From an uncultured Clostridia bacterium (lineage in GTDB: Bacteria > Bacillota > Clostridia > Lachnospirales > Anaerotignaceae), in NCBI GenBank assembly GCA_910587735.1, contig CAJUNT010000013.1, forward strand, positions 26,916-71,360: DNA of 44,445 bases. Reading direction: 5' to 3'. Below, one piece after another: positions 18,197-26,338 of this stretch (positions are counted from its first letter, which is position 1; each line of letters begins with the position of its first letter). The notes beneath the pieces were generated by a model. It ran no database searches. It was not told where the DNA came from and saw nothing but the letters and a program-made list of their open reading frames with translations. The position numbers and the translations under genes are program-made.

Positions 18197-19597
18197 TCAT
18201 TCCCTGCTTGCAATATAATTTTCTTTTGCTTTCAAAAATTCATCATATGTTTCTGTAAATATATGGTTGCTACTGCCATAAGATTCTACAACATAATAAA
18301 TATAATTGTTGTCTTCTGGGTGCAGTGCCGCATCTATTGCCGCCGAACCTGGGTTTGATATTGGTCCAATAGGCAATCCGGTTACTTGATATGTGTTATA
18401 AGGGGAATTATATTCTAAATCCGACTCCATAACACGGTCTTTTGTCACACCCTGAGCATATAATACAGTAGCGTCCATTTGCAATTTCATACCCTCTTTT
18501 AAACGGTTTCTAATCACACCTGATGCTCTTTTTCTTTCTTCTGGTACTTGTATTTCAGATTCTATAATGGATGCAATGGTTATAATTTCATCTAATGTAT
18601 GCCCAGATTGCTCCAATTCCTCTTTAATATTTTGTGTGTATTCTATTTCAAACCTTTGTAGCATTTTGTCTATTAACTCATGTGCTGTCACACCATCATA
18701 AAGTGTATATGTTGCTGGAAATAAATATCCTTCCAGTTTGTATTTCTTTTCTGGTGAATCGGATACCTCTTTTAAAAATTCGTAATCAAATTCTCCTGTT
18801 GTGACTTCTGCAATAAATTCTTCTGCTGTCATAATTTCTTGTTCTTGTAATCTTTGGGCAATTTTTTCTACTGTAAATCCTTCTGGTATCAATAATTGAT
18901 ATGTTTCTTCTGCCTCTCCGCCTTTTTGAAGCAATTCCATAATTTGCTGATGTGTCATACTGGTATTTAATGTATACGTACCCTGTTGAAATGTACCATC
19001 ATAATCATTCAATTTGCTTTCTAGTTTAAAACGGAATTCACTTTTAATTAAATTATTTTGTTTTAATATTTCTGCAATCTGTGACGTACTTGCTCCTTTT
19101 GGTATTGTAACAGTGATATCCTCTCCAACTGCAATACCTACACCTGGATTAGAAGGCATCATTAAACTTCTAAAAAATTGAAATGCTCCTGCACAAAGCC
19201 CCAAACAAACAAATATCAATAAAAAAGTAGAAAGTATTTTTTTTCTTCTTTTTTTCTTTTTTTGTTTTCTTTTTCTTTCCATTACTTTTTTACTTTCTTC
19301 ATAATATTGTCTGTCTGTTTTTTCTGTTCTTTGTACTCTATTAGATTGCCTTTGATTTTGTCTTGATTGTCTTTGAATTCTTTCTGTTCTTTGTGCTCTT
19401 TCTGCTCTTTGTGTTCTTTCTGTTCTCTGTGTTCTTTCTGTCCTTTGTGTTCTTTCTGATATTCTTTCTGAACGGGGAGATTTATTTTGTTGCTGTTCTG
19501 ATAATATTTCACGCAAATATCTTACTTTTTCGCTTTCTTCCTGCCCTAATTGTCCCAACTGTCCTAATTGATAATTTTGTCCCTCTCTGTCCTCCAC
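18197..19597 (-). CDS. mltG: Endolytic murein transglycosylase MltG
   Basis: 466 residues from a GTG at 19597 that follows GGAGGTG at about 5 nt. A long cytoplasmic N-terminus (1-120) is rich in Arg, Gln, Glu and Lys, with tandem LGQ and ERTQRT repeats. A membrane span follows at 121-141 (ILSTFLLIFVCLGLCAGAFQ), then an extracellular LysM-like region and the YceG fold with catalytic Glu in IASIIESE. The motif LQMDATVLYAQG and a C-terminal PTYNTYQ-like stretch (SPYNTYQVTGLPIGPISNPG) are typical. It cuts nascent glycan strands and sets their length. First gene of the mltG-trmR-trhP cluster. The basic repeat-rich head is much longer than usual. Confidence 0.95.
   Translation of the reverse strand: MEDREGQNYQLGQLGQLGQEESEKVRYLREILSEQQQNKSPRSERISERTQRTERTQRTERTQRAERAQRTERIQRQSRQNQRQSNRVQRTEKTDRQYYEESKKVMERKRKQKKKKRRKKILSTFLLIFVCLGLCAGAFQFFRSLMMPSNPGVGIAVGEDITVTIPKGASTSQIAEILKQNNLIKSEFRFKLESKLNDYDGTFQQGTYTLNTSMTHQQIMELLQKGGEAEETYQLLIPEGFTVEKIAQRLQEQEIMTAEEFIAEVTTGEFDYEFLKEVSDSPEKKYKLEGYLFPATYTLYDGVTAHELIDKMLQRFEIEYTQNIKEELEQSGHTLDEIITIASIIESEIQVPEERKRASGVIRNRLKEGMKLQMDATVLYAQGVTKDRVMESDLEYNSPYNTYQVTGLPIGPISNPGSAAIDAALHPEDNNYIYYVVESYGSSNHIFTETYDEFLKAKENYIASRE
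19319..19468 (-). repeat. Short tandem repeats encoding the Arg/Glu-rich head of MltG
   Basis: Residues 44-93 of MltG repeat a six-residue unit of the type ERTQRT, with variants AERAQR and TERIQR, giving an 18-bp DNA period on a C/T-rich plus strand. A second small repeat (LGQ three times, residues 11-19) lies nearer the start. The periods keep the frame on expansion or contraction. Confidence 0.8.
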
Positions 19598-19994
19598 GCT
19601 GACACCTCCAAATTACTTCAAAATACTTACAAAACTAATTTATTATACAATAATTATTACCTAAATGACAATAAAAAGTTACATTTTATAATAATATGAA
19701 ACAAAATTCCATTTCATATTATAAAAACTTCTTTTTTTCTAATCACTTTTTTAAAAGCCATTTCATAAAAACTTTTTTACAATCAATTTATTACCATATT
19801 TATCATATAAATCAGCTAAATGGCAGTACAAATTATAAATATATACTAAAATCTTAAAAAAGTCTTATTTATTCTGCAATATTATTGCACTTTTGGCAAT
19901 TACTGCTTATAATAATATCTTAGACAATAGTGTTTATACTATAATCAATTACATTTCATATATCAATATTATTTTAGGAGGTCTATGCCACAAC
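19598..19994. promoter_or_regulatory. Divergent intergenic region between mltG and folC
   Basis: This stretch is very AT-rich. A perfect TATAAT at 19908-19913, 17 bp after a weak TTGCAC at 19885-19890, is a candidate promoter for the folC operon. I could not assign the mltG promoter, and no RNA gene is seen. The folC ribosome site AGGAGG lies at 19976-19981. Confidence 0.45.
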
Positions 19995-21305
19995 ATGGAT
20001 TATCAGCAAGCCTTAACTATTATCAATCAAATTTCTGCATTTCATGTTGCAAAAGCACCTGTATTAGAAAGAATACAAGAGCTTTTAAAACGATTAGGAA
20101 ATCCTCAAAAACAATTAAAATGTATTCATGTTGCTGGCACAAATGGCAAAGGTTCTGCCTGTGCTATGCTACAAAGCATATTGACACAAAGTGGATACAA
20201 AACAGCATTATATACCTCCCCTCATTTAATAAAATACAATGAAAGATTTCAAATTGATGGTGTTTGCATTTCCGATGAATCATTTGCGCAACAAGTAGAT
20301 ATTGTATATCAACATTACACACAAATGATAGACGCTGGTTTTGATGCTCCTACATTATTTGAATTTTTAACAGCGATTTGTTTCCATTATTTTGCACAGC
20401 AGTCCGTAGATATACTCATACTTGAGGTAGGTCTAGGAGGCACTTGCGATGCTACAAATATCATTGAAAATCCTCTTATTTGTATGATTATGTCCATTGG
20501 TATGGACCATATGGAATATTTAGGTAACACACTTCAAAAAATTACATTGGAAAAAGCAGGAATTATAAAAGAAAATTGTTCTGTGGTATTGTATCCACAA
20601 AAGAATTTAGTATATAATAGTATTGTAGATATTTGTAAACAAAAACAATGTTGTATATACGACCTACAACAGATAAAAACTAAAATATTGCTTCAAAATT
20701 TAGAAAAAACATTGTTTTCTGTTACAACAAAATATTTTCAATATAATATGGTAGATTTAAGACTATTAGGAGAATATCAAATACAAAATTGTATTACAGT
20801 ATTGCTTGCCTGTCATGTATTAAATAAAAAAGGATTCCATTTGACAGAACAATCCATATTAAAAGGGATTTTGTATACAGTTTGGCATGGCAGAATGGAA
20901 ATGATACAAAAAAAACCTATTGTCATATTGGACGGAGCACACAACATAGATGGCATTAGTATGCTTTCTCGCTCTATTAATAAATATTTTAAACATAAAA
21001 AAATTACATTATTACTTGGTGTATTAAATGATAAAGAATATCAAAAAATGGCTCAAGTGATACTCCCTATTGTAGACACTGTTGTATTAACAGAGCCTAT
21101 GAGCCATAGAAAACTAAACATTGATGAATTAGAAAAAACAGTACAACATTTCGATAAAAAAATATTTAAAAATGCTCATGTAATAGAAGCATATAAAACA
21201 GCATTACATTTGACATCAAATAGAGATGTACTGATTTGTTGTGGCTCTCTTTACATGATTGGTGAATTAAAAAACAACATCTCTCGCTTGGAGGTTTTAT
21301 CATGA
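19995..21305 (+). CDS. folC: Folylpolyglutamate synthase / dihydrofolate synthase
   Basis: 436 residues from ATG 19995 (MDYQQALTIINQISAF). Adds glutamate to folates with ATP. The P-loop VAGTNGKGSACAML, the folate-site TSPHLIKYNERF, the metal-site region LEVGLGGTCDATN, and C-terminal LDGAHNIDG with KKITLLLGVL are all present. The ATG is 13 nt from AGGAGG, rather far; a closer ATG at 19985 is in another frame. Earlier in-frame codons lack a better site. The end overlaps the next gene by 4 bp (ATGA), so the two are translationally coupled. Confidence 0.95.
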   Translation: MDYQQALTIINQISAFHVAKAPVLERIQELLKRLGNPQKQLKCIHVAGTNGKGSACAMLQSILTQSGYKTALYTSPHLIKYNERFQIDGVCISDESFAQQVDIVYQHYTQMIDAGFDAPTLFEFLTAICFHYFAQQSVDILILEVGLGGTCDATNIIENPLICMIMSIGMDHMEYLGNTLQKITLEKAGIIKENCSVVLYPQKNLVYNSIVDICKQKQCCIYDLQQIKTKILLQNLEKTLFSVTTKYFQYNMVDLRLLGEYQIQNCITVLLACHVLNKKGFHLTEQSILKGILYTVWHGRMEMIQKKPIVILDGAHNIDGISMLSRSINKYFKHKKITLLLGVLNDKEYQKMAQVILPIVDTVVLTEPMSHRKLNIDELEKTVQHFDKKIFKNAHVIEAYKTALHLTSNRDVLICCGSLYMIGELKNNISRLEVLS

Positions 21306-21490
21306 TAGATTTTAAACAGGAACTTTCTAAATATCAACCTATATTAGAATTGGAAAGAATAGAGGACTCTATTCATAATAGTGAAGTACAGGACATTCTT
21401 GACATATTACAACATCTCTCGAAAGCCGCAAATTACTCGCAAAATCAACAAAATCAAACAGTATCTAATCGCCCAACACAAAACAGGTAA
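21302..21490 (+). CDS. 62-residue hypothetical protein coupled to folC
   Basis: Starts in an ATGA overlap with the folC stop, with TTGGAGG upstream. The first two thirds (FKQELSKYQPILELERIEDS...VQDILDILQHLSKA) look helical and acidic. The tail is Gln/Asn-rich (SQNQQNQTVSNRPTQNR) and likely disordered. It ends 12 bp before the TPR gene. No family recognised; the tight coupling and good ribosome site make it a real gene. A small cytoplasmic partner of the TPR protein is possible but unproven. Confidence 0.75.
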   Translation: MIDFKQELSKYQPILELERIEDSIHNSEVQDILDILQHLSKAANYSQNQQNQTVSNRPTQNR

Positions 21491-21502
21491 GGAGAATGTA
21501 AA

Positions 21503-22921
21503 ATGAAATGTCCAAATTGCGGCTATATCATACAACAGGGCGTAGTCTGCCCAAATTGCGGTGTAGATGCCTTTATATTTAAAAAAACACGGAATACTTC
21601 TATTCGTTTATATAACAAAGGTTTAGAACAAGCAAGAGTTCGTGATTTAACAGGTGCTGTAAAATCACTTGAACAAAGTATACTTTTTGATAAAAATAAT
21701 TATATTGCACGTAATCTGCTGGGGCTTGTTTATCACGAAAAAGGTCAAATTGCAGATGCATTAAAACAATGGATTGTTAGCGCATCTATTGAACATAAAA
21801 ATAATCCCGCATCACGTTACATGGAAACATTACAAAAAGACGGCAGAAAAATGGAGAAAAAAAACGATGCAGTGCAGTTTTATAATCAAGCCATTGCTTA
21901 TTTACAGCAAGGTAGTGATGATTTAGCACTCATACAATTAAAACGAGCATTAGATTATAATAGTAATTTTGTAGAAGCCTGCAATTTAATGACACTGTGT
22001 TGTCTGCAAGAAAAAAATTTTGATAGAGCTTCTTATTTTGTGCAAAAAGCACTCAAAATTGACCAATATAACCCATTAGCTTTACGCTATGCAAGAGAAT
22101 TAAATATTGCTACCGAAGAAAAAAAAGCAGTGAAAAATAATACTGTTGATACCACTACTGTAAAAAGAACAGACGCCGCACCTTCTGTACCCACATATCG
22201 CCGTCAAGCTCGTCAAAATAATTTGAAAAATGAAATTATTGCATTTTTTATAGGCGGTGTGAGTATTGCTATCGTACTGCTTTCTCTTGTTATGCCAGCA
22301 CTCTCAGAAGAAAAAGATAAAATAATAGATGATTTGCGTTCAAAGGTTTCTTCTGCGTCAACAAATATTACACCAGAAGAACTTGTAGAATTGCGTCAAA
22401 GAACAGAAGCATTGGAACAGGAAAATGAAAAATATAAATCAGAAGCACTAAAACAGCAAAATGTGACATTATTGCAAGAGGCTACCGCTTTAGCAGAACA
22501 AGATAATGTGATAGATGCCGCAAATAAAATTGTTTTGATTGATTCTTCTAGCTTTTCAGAACAGGAAAAGGCAGAACTCAATACACTAAAAATAAATGTC
22601 CTTCCTCAAGCAGCATCCAATTTGTATACACAAGGAAGAAATGAATTTTTAAACAAAAATTATGATACGGCAAAAGAACATTTAGAAAATTGTTTAAAAT
22701 ATGCGTCTTCTGAAGATTTCATTGATGATACATTTTATTATTTGGGGCAAATTGCACAGGAAAAAAATGATATGGATACAGCAAAACAGTATTATCAAAG
22801 AATATTAAATGAACATCCAGACTCTAATCAGTCCGCAAATGCACAAAATGCATTGGAACAAATTAATACAGTAGCACCAGAACAACAATCTGAACAACAA
22901 CCTGATGAAAATATACAGTAA
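21503..22921 (+). CDS. Zinc-ribbon, TPR and coiled-coil membrane protein
   Basis: 472 residues after TAAGGAGAATG. An N-terminal zinc ribbon (CPNCGYIIQQGVVCPNCG, residues 3-20) is followed by cytoplasmic TPR repeats at about 35-210 (KGLEQARVRDLTGAVKSLEQ, FYNQAIAYLQQGSDDLALIQ). One membrane span follows at about 246-268 (IIAFFIGGVSIAIVLLSLVM), then a coiled coil at about 275-325 and extracellular TPR-like repeats to the end (FLNKNYDTAKEHLENC, DMDTAKQYYQRIL). This looks like an envelope scaffold with helical-repeat domains on both sides of the membrane. Function unknown. Third gene of the folC operon. Confidence 0.88.
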   Translation: MKCPNCGYIIQQGVVCPNCGVDAFIFKKTRNTSIRLYNKGLEQARVRDLTGAVKSLEQSILFDKNNYIARNLLGLVYHEKGQIADALKQWIVSASIEHKNNPASRYMETLQKDGRKMEKKNDAVQFYNQAIAYLQQGSDDLALIQLKRALDYNSNFVEACNLMTLCCLQEKNFDRASYFVQKALKIDQYNPLALRYARELNIATEEKKAVKNNTVDTTTVKRTDAAPSVPTYRRQARQNNLKNEIIAFFIGGVSIAIVLLSLVMPALSEEKDKIIDDLRSKVSSASTNITPEELVELRQRTEALEQENEKYKSEALKQQNVTLLQEATALAEQDNVIDAANKIVLIDSSSFSEQEKAELNTLKINVLPQAASNLYTQGRNEFLNKNYDTAKEHLENCLKYASSEDFIDDTFYYLGQIAQEKNDMDTAKQYYQRILNEHPDSNQSANAQNALEQINTVAPEQQSEQQPDENIQ

Positions 22922-22930
22922 AATTCTGTT

Positions 22931-23075
22931 TGCTGTTAGGAAAACGAAGTTTTCCTTTTAAAGTTTTTGCCTCGCTTTTTTCAAAAAGCGAGTAGGAGTT
23001 TGAGAGCAACGCCCACACCTACAAACTTTCCCCCCAGAAAGTTTGACAAAGAACTTTATCTTTTGCATTCGGTAT
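22931..23075 (+). repeat. Three-hairpin extragenic element, copy A
   Basis: It begins about 15 bp after the TPR gene stop. Module 1 is GGAAAACGAAGTTTTCC (about 22938-22956). Module 2 is CTCGCTTTTTT with AAAAAGCGAG (about 22972-22991). A spacer reads GGAGTTTGAGAGCAACGCCC. Module 3 is CAAACTTT-(C-rich loop)-AAAGTTTGACAAA (about 23032-23051), and a short tail follows. Related copies follow other genes (26205, 38655, 41812; remnant 32455). The hairpins could end or stabilise transcripts; no coding frame is present. Confidence 0.8.
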
Positions 23076-23252
23076 TGTTTTATTATATTACAGAAAAGAG
23101 TACAATGACTATGATAAAATGACTGATAATACTCCTTTTTACACCAATAATTGCATTTTATAATATCATGCCTATTATAATAGAAAAACAGGCTAGTTTT
23201 TTATGTTTTATACTATTCATAATATATTTATATTGCTGGTATAAAATATTAC

Positions 23253-23522
23253 AAGCTAAATGCGAAAAGCCCACTCATTTAGGGGTGGTATGAAAGCATT
23301 TTTTTATTGATATATGTTAATGTTGCTTTTATGAACAAGAAATGGTATAATGAAACCATAAAAATAAAAGGTTTTGATACGAGCCTCATACTATCGCTAA
23401 TGGATACAAAGGTATCTTTGATAGTGAAAGTCTTAATGAAATAGATTAGTTTTATATGCTTTCGAGTATATTTAGAAGTTTATGTAATTAAGAACCCCAT
23501 GCCTTTAGGTATGGGAGTGTCA
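23253..23522 (+). mobile_element. Transposase-less IS200/IS605-type element, copy 1
   Basis: A 270-bp unit sits directly after TTAC (23249-23252). Its left end is AAGCTAAATGCGAAAAGCCC with a subterminal hairpin (CCACTCATTTAGGGGTGG type, imperfect here). Its right end is GAACCCCATGCCTTTAGGTA followed by TGGGAGTGTCA, the typical hairpin end of this family. No tnpA or tnpB frame is present. It carries TTGCTT (23323-23328), 17 bp, then TATAAT (23346-23351), and an internal stem (ACTATC...GATAGT around GATAC/GTATC, about 23388-23427). A near-identical copy lies at 29823. Non-autonomous mobility needs a TnpA encoded elsewhere. Confidence 0.85.
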
Positions 23523-23690
23523 GAAAAATCTACTTTTGATGACCAAAATAGATATTTTTTAAAATTTTCGGCTGTATTTTGGACGATAATACTATTTTGT
23601 TTCTATTAAATATCAGTGTATGTTTGTATTATCTGTATATTGTATTCAGATATTTTAAAATACTGCTCAATAATATGTATACAACAGTAA

Positions 23691-23729
23691 AGGGGAACTT
23701 TTCATTTTTAAAATTTAAAAAGTTCCCCC
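23691..23729. terminator. GGGGAAC-type hairpin downstream of aroD
   Basis: GGGGAACTTTT (23692-23702) pairs with AAAAGTTCCCC (23718-23728). It lies about 65 bp beyond the aroD stop on the minus strand and has A/T flanks. It is similar to the hairpins at 8588 and 41915. Confidence 0.65.
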
Positions 23730-23792
23730 ACTCATTTCCTATTTTACAAAATATGGATATATCTATTATTTTTTATTTGATATATAATTGAT

Positions 23793-24560
23793 TTACATAA
23801 CGTTAATATCATGTATCATTTGCAATATTTGTTTTAATTTCACACTTTCTATTTGCCCAGGAGCAGAACTTTTGTTTACTACTCCAAATGTAACAGCAGA
23901 ACCGAATATCTCCCCTACCATACGGGATATACTGCCCACTGCCCCCATAGACATTGTTATAAAAGGTCTATCAGCATATTTTGACTGCATTTGTTCTGTA
24001 GCTGAAAGAAGTACTAAAACATCTTTTTTGCATTGTGGCATCACTGCAATTTTTGTGATATCTGCTCCCAGTTGTTGCATACGACATAAACGAGAAACAA
24101 TTTCATTTTCAGGCGGTGTACATTTAAAATCGTGACTGGATAATATTGTTTTTACAGTATACTGTTTTGCTTTTTCTATCAAAGGCATTACAACAGCATC
24201 ACCGCTATATAATTCTATATCTACAATATCCGTTGTATGCTGTTCTATTACAGCATGAATCAATGCACTATATTGGTCTAATGCAATTTGTTTTTCTCCG
24301 CCTTCTTTTAATGTACGAAATGTAAATATTATAGGTGTTTGTTTTGCTATCTTTCTGATATCAGCAAGCACTTCTATCACTTTTTGTATATCAAAACAAT
24401 TTTCATAATAGTCCACACGCCACTCCAACAAATCTATATGACATGACATTGCTTTTTCTGTTTCATGAAGTATATCATTTTTTGTAACACCTACAATGGG
24501 AATACAAATTTTAGGTATTCCCTCTCCTATTGTGATGCCTCTTATTGTAATGCTCTGCAT
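23793..24560 (-). CDS. aroD: 3-dehydroquinate dehydratase, type I
   Basis: 255 residues; third step of the shikimate pathway by a Schiff-base mechanism. Key residues fall at the same numbers as in Salmonella AroD: Glu46 (LLEWRVDYYE), Arg82 and Glu86 (FTFRTLKEGG), His143 (SSHDF) and the Schiff-base Lys170 (GADITKIAVMPQ). The substrate-binding region MSMGAVGSISRM is also present. AAAGGAG precedes the ATG. The gene starts 12 bp after the helical protein at 24573, so they share a transcript, but no other aro gene is nearby. Confidence 0.95.
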   Translation of the reverse strand: MQSITIRGITIGEGIPKICIPIVGVTKNDILHETEKAMSCHIDLLEWRVDYYENCFDIQKVIEVLADIRKIAKQTPIIFTFRTLKEGGEKQIALDQYSALIHAVIEQHTTDIVDIELYSGDAVVMPLIEKAKQYTVKTILSSHDFKCTPPENEIVSRLCRMQQLGADITKIAVMPQCKKDVLVLLSATEQMQSKYADRPFITMSMGAVGSISRMVGEIFGSAVTFGVVNKSSAPGQIESVKLKQILQMIHDINVM

Positions 24561-24572
24561 TTGTTTTCTCCT

Positions 24573-25295
24573 TTATGTTGTTTTTTCTTTTTTAGATGAT
24601 GATGTTGTTGTTACTTCTCCAGTTTGTTTTGGCATAATAGGAGTATAAGAAACTGTTTTTACATCTGCACTTTGTTTTGGAGCTGTTTCTGTTTTTAATG
24701 TTATTTCACCATCTTCTGACACATCAAAACGAAATGTCATTTGTTCTGCTGTTTTTAATACAGTTTGATATGTTTTATCTATATTACTGTTTTTAGTATT
24801 TTTGGTATTTTTTTTGCTTTCATGCGCTTTTTCTATATTGTATTCTGATTCCCATTTCATATTTTTATAATCGTCAGTAGCCATAAAAGAGGTATGTTCA
24901 TCATTAAATGCAAATGTTAAAAATTCTGCCATTTCTTGGTCATGTTCTGCTACTGTCGAACAAAATTGCATTTTTTGTGAAAGTAATCTTTGTACATCAT
25001 CTTTTGTTTTACAATTTCTCAATGCCTCTTTAAAATTTTTTCTCTCCTGCTGTACTGCTTCTGCTTTTTTATATAAATCTGGGGCGTGTTCTTTTAATAG
25101 TCGCATTTCTTTTTCAGAAAGTTTTTTACCTGATTTCAGTTTTGTTCTAATATCAGATATTCTTTTAGAAATTTCTTTTTGTTTCTGCTGTTTTTCAATT
25201 TTCGCTTTTTCAGGATTTTGTTTTGCAATATCCCAAATTGTCTGCATTTTTATAGTGTTTAAATAACTGTTTAAATTTGTTATACCTTGTATCAT
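24573..25295 (-). CDS. Leaderless charged helical protein, unknown function
   Basis: 240 residues from ATG 25295 (MIQGITNLNSYLNTIKMQTI), preceded by AAAGGTGG; six upstream codons overlap that site. Residues 30-110 are strongly charged and helical, probably coiled coil (KQQKQKEISKRISDIRTKLK, KKLSEKEMRLLKEHAPDLYK). A more globular part follows (FLTFAFNDEHTSFMATDDY), then a Lys/Asn linker and a beta-like, Thr/Ser-rich tail. There is no signal peptide or membrane span. The short N-terminus resembles those of the leaderless proteins at 37112 and 42126. I do not recognise a family. Confidence 0.75.
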   Translation of the reverse strand: MIQGITNLNSYLNTIKMQTIWDIAKQNPEKAKIEKQQKQKEISKRISDIRTKLKSGKKLSEKEMRLLKEHAPDLYKKAEAVQQERKNFKEALRNCKTKDDVQRLLSQKMQFCSTVAEHDQEMAEFLTFAFNDEHTSFMATDDYKNMKWESEYNIEKAHESKKNTKNTKNSNIDKTYQTVLKTAEQMTFRFDVSEDGEITLKTETAPKQSADVKTVSYTPIMPKQTGEVTTTSSSKKEKTT

Positions 25296-25361
25296 ACTAT
25301 ACCACCTTTCCATTGCCCTTTAATTATTTTTTCGGCACAAAAAGCGATTTTCTTAATAGAA

Positions 25362-26045
25362 TTAACTTCTTTTTCTTACAGAAGTATGTCTTTTATACTG
25401 CTTCGATTTACAAAGTGCTTTATCTATATGCACATAAAAATATCCTACTGCTATATAACAAGCACTGATTGCCACAATATTTATAAATACTCTTTCCCAA
25501 CCCAATAAATCTACTGCAATAAAATTGTAAGGATATTTTGTATTCTGATTGGGTATAAAATTCCCTTTAGACGCTATACAAAATAAAAATACCATATAAA
25601 TAGCAGGTATTGCTGTCCAAAAAACAGGTGATTTCTGAAAAAATGCACCTTTTTTATCCCATAAAAGCCAATCCAGTAAAACCAGCAAAGGCGTATAATA
25701 ATGAAGTAAAAAACTTCCTAAACCTTCCGCTGTTTTTATAGATTCCATATGAAATTCTTTTCCATTTAATAAAAAATGATATATTACTGCTGTTAACAGT
25801 ATCATCATTGTAATACCACCCTTTATATTGAGTAATTTTTTATTTTCATTACATTCTGGAAACAATATCATAAATAGAAAAAATACAAATACAAAAAAAT
25901 TGCTCCAATTTGTATAATACAGCAATGTATACCATTTCATTTTTCCAGTATAAAAGCCTAATTTTATAAAAAGTCCTGTTACACAGCCTGATATTAAAAA
26001 AAGTCTGTATATTGTCCTTTTAACACTTTTACATGGCTTGTCCAT
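25362..26045 (-). CDS. Pr6Pr / FAR-17a-AIG1-like six-span membrane protein
   Basis: 227 residues after AAAAGGAGTG. About six hydrophobic spans are visible, for example IYRLFLISGCVTGLFIKLGF, FFVFVFFLFMILFP, GITMMILLTAVIYHFLL and VFWTAIPAIYMVFLFCI. The pattern YYTNWSN after span 1, HYYTPLLVLLDWLLWDKKG in the centre, and YPYNF before the last span fit the Pr6Pr family. The reaction in bacteria is unknown; eukaryotic relatives act on lipids. It stands 66 bp upstream of the helical-protein/aroD pair and could be in the same transcript. Confidence 0.75.
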   Translation of the reverse strand: MDKPCKSVKRTIYRLFLISGCVTGLFIKLGFYTGKMKWYTLLYYTNWSNFFVFVFFLFMILFPECNENKKLLNIKGGITMMILLTAVIYHFLLNGKEFHMESIKTAEGLGSFLLHYYTPLLVLLDWLLWDKKGAFFQKSPVFWTAIPAIYMVFLFCIASKGNFIPNQNTKYPYNFIAVDLLGWERVFINIVAISACYIAVGYFYVHIDKALCKSKQYKRHTSVRKRS

Positions 26046-26204
26046 AAATATTCACTCCTTTTTATGCTGTTTTTTTATACCTTTTATGATACCAAAACAA
26101 CACATAAAATGCTATAAACTTTATACTACAAAAATATCGTTCAAATGGAGTGTGTTTTGCTTTTATGACAAAAAAGTAAATAATGACACGATGGTCAACG
26201 CAAA

Positions 26205-26275
26205 TAGAAAAGTTTTTTGTCAAACTTTTTTAATAAAAGTTTGTGGGTTGCCCTCAAACTCCTGCTCCCTTTTTA
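26205..26275 (-). repeat. Three-hairpin extragenic element, copy B (partial)
   Basis: Read on the minus strand, downstream of the glcT terminator, it matches the spacer and third hairpin of copy A: GGAGCAGGAGTTTGAGGGCA, then CAAACTTTTAT, then AAAAAGTTTGACAAAAAACT and a tail. Modules 1 and 2 are missing. As with the other copies it follows the 3' end of a gene in the same orientation. Confidence 0.7.
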
Positions 26276-26288
26276 AAATAATGAAACA

Positions 26289-26322
26289 AATAAAGCCATT
26301 GGCTTTCACCAATGGCTTTATT
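26289..26322 (-). terminator. Terminator of the ptsG-glcT operon
   Basis: AATAAAGCCATTGG (26289-26302) pairs perfectly with CCAATGGCTTTATT (26309-26322) across a 6-nt loop, 17 bp after the glcT stop. A T-rich run (TTTGTTT) follows on the minus strand. Confidence 0.85.
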
Positions 26323-26338
26323 ATTTTTAAAGTGTACA

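Noticed and set aside
19985..20242. 85-codon frame starting near the folC ribosome site as a separate gene
   Set aside because: It lies wholly within folC in another frame and its sequence is not protein-like; kept only as a note on initiation.
23253..23522. Structured repeat as a group II intron fragment or attC site
   Set aside because: The end hairpins, TTAC junction and second copy fit IS200/IS605 ends much better; no intron domain V or integron core sites.
23579..23791. 70-codon frame after the first IS200/IS605-type element
   Set aside because: It starts at TTG with no ribosome site and runs through the aroD terminator hairpin.
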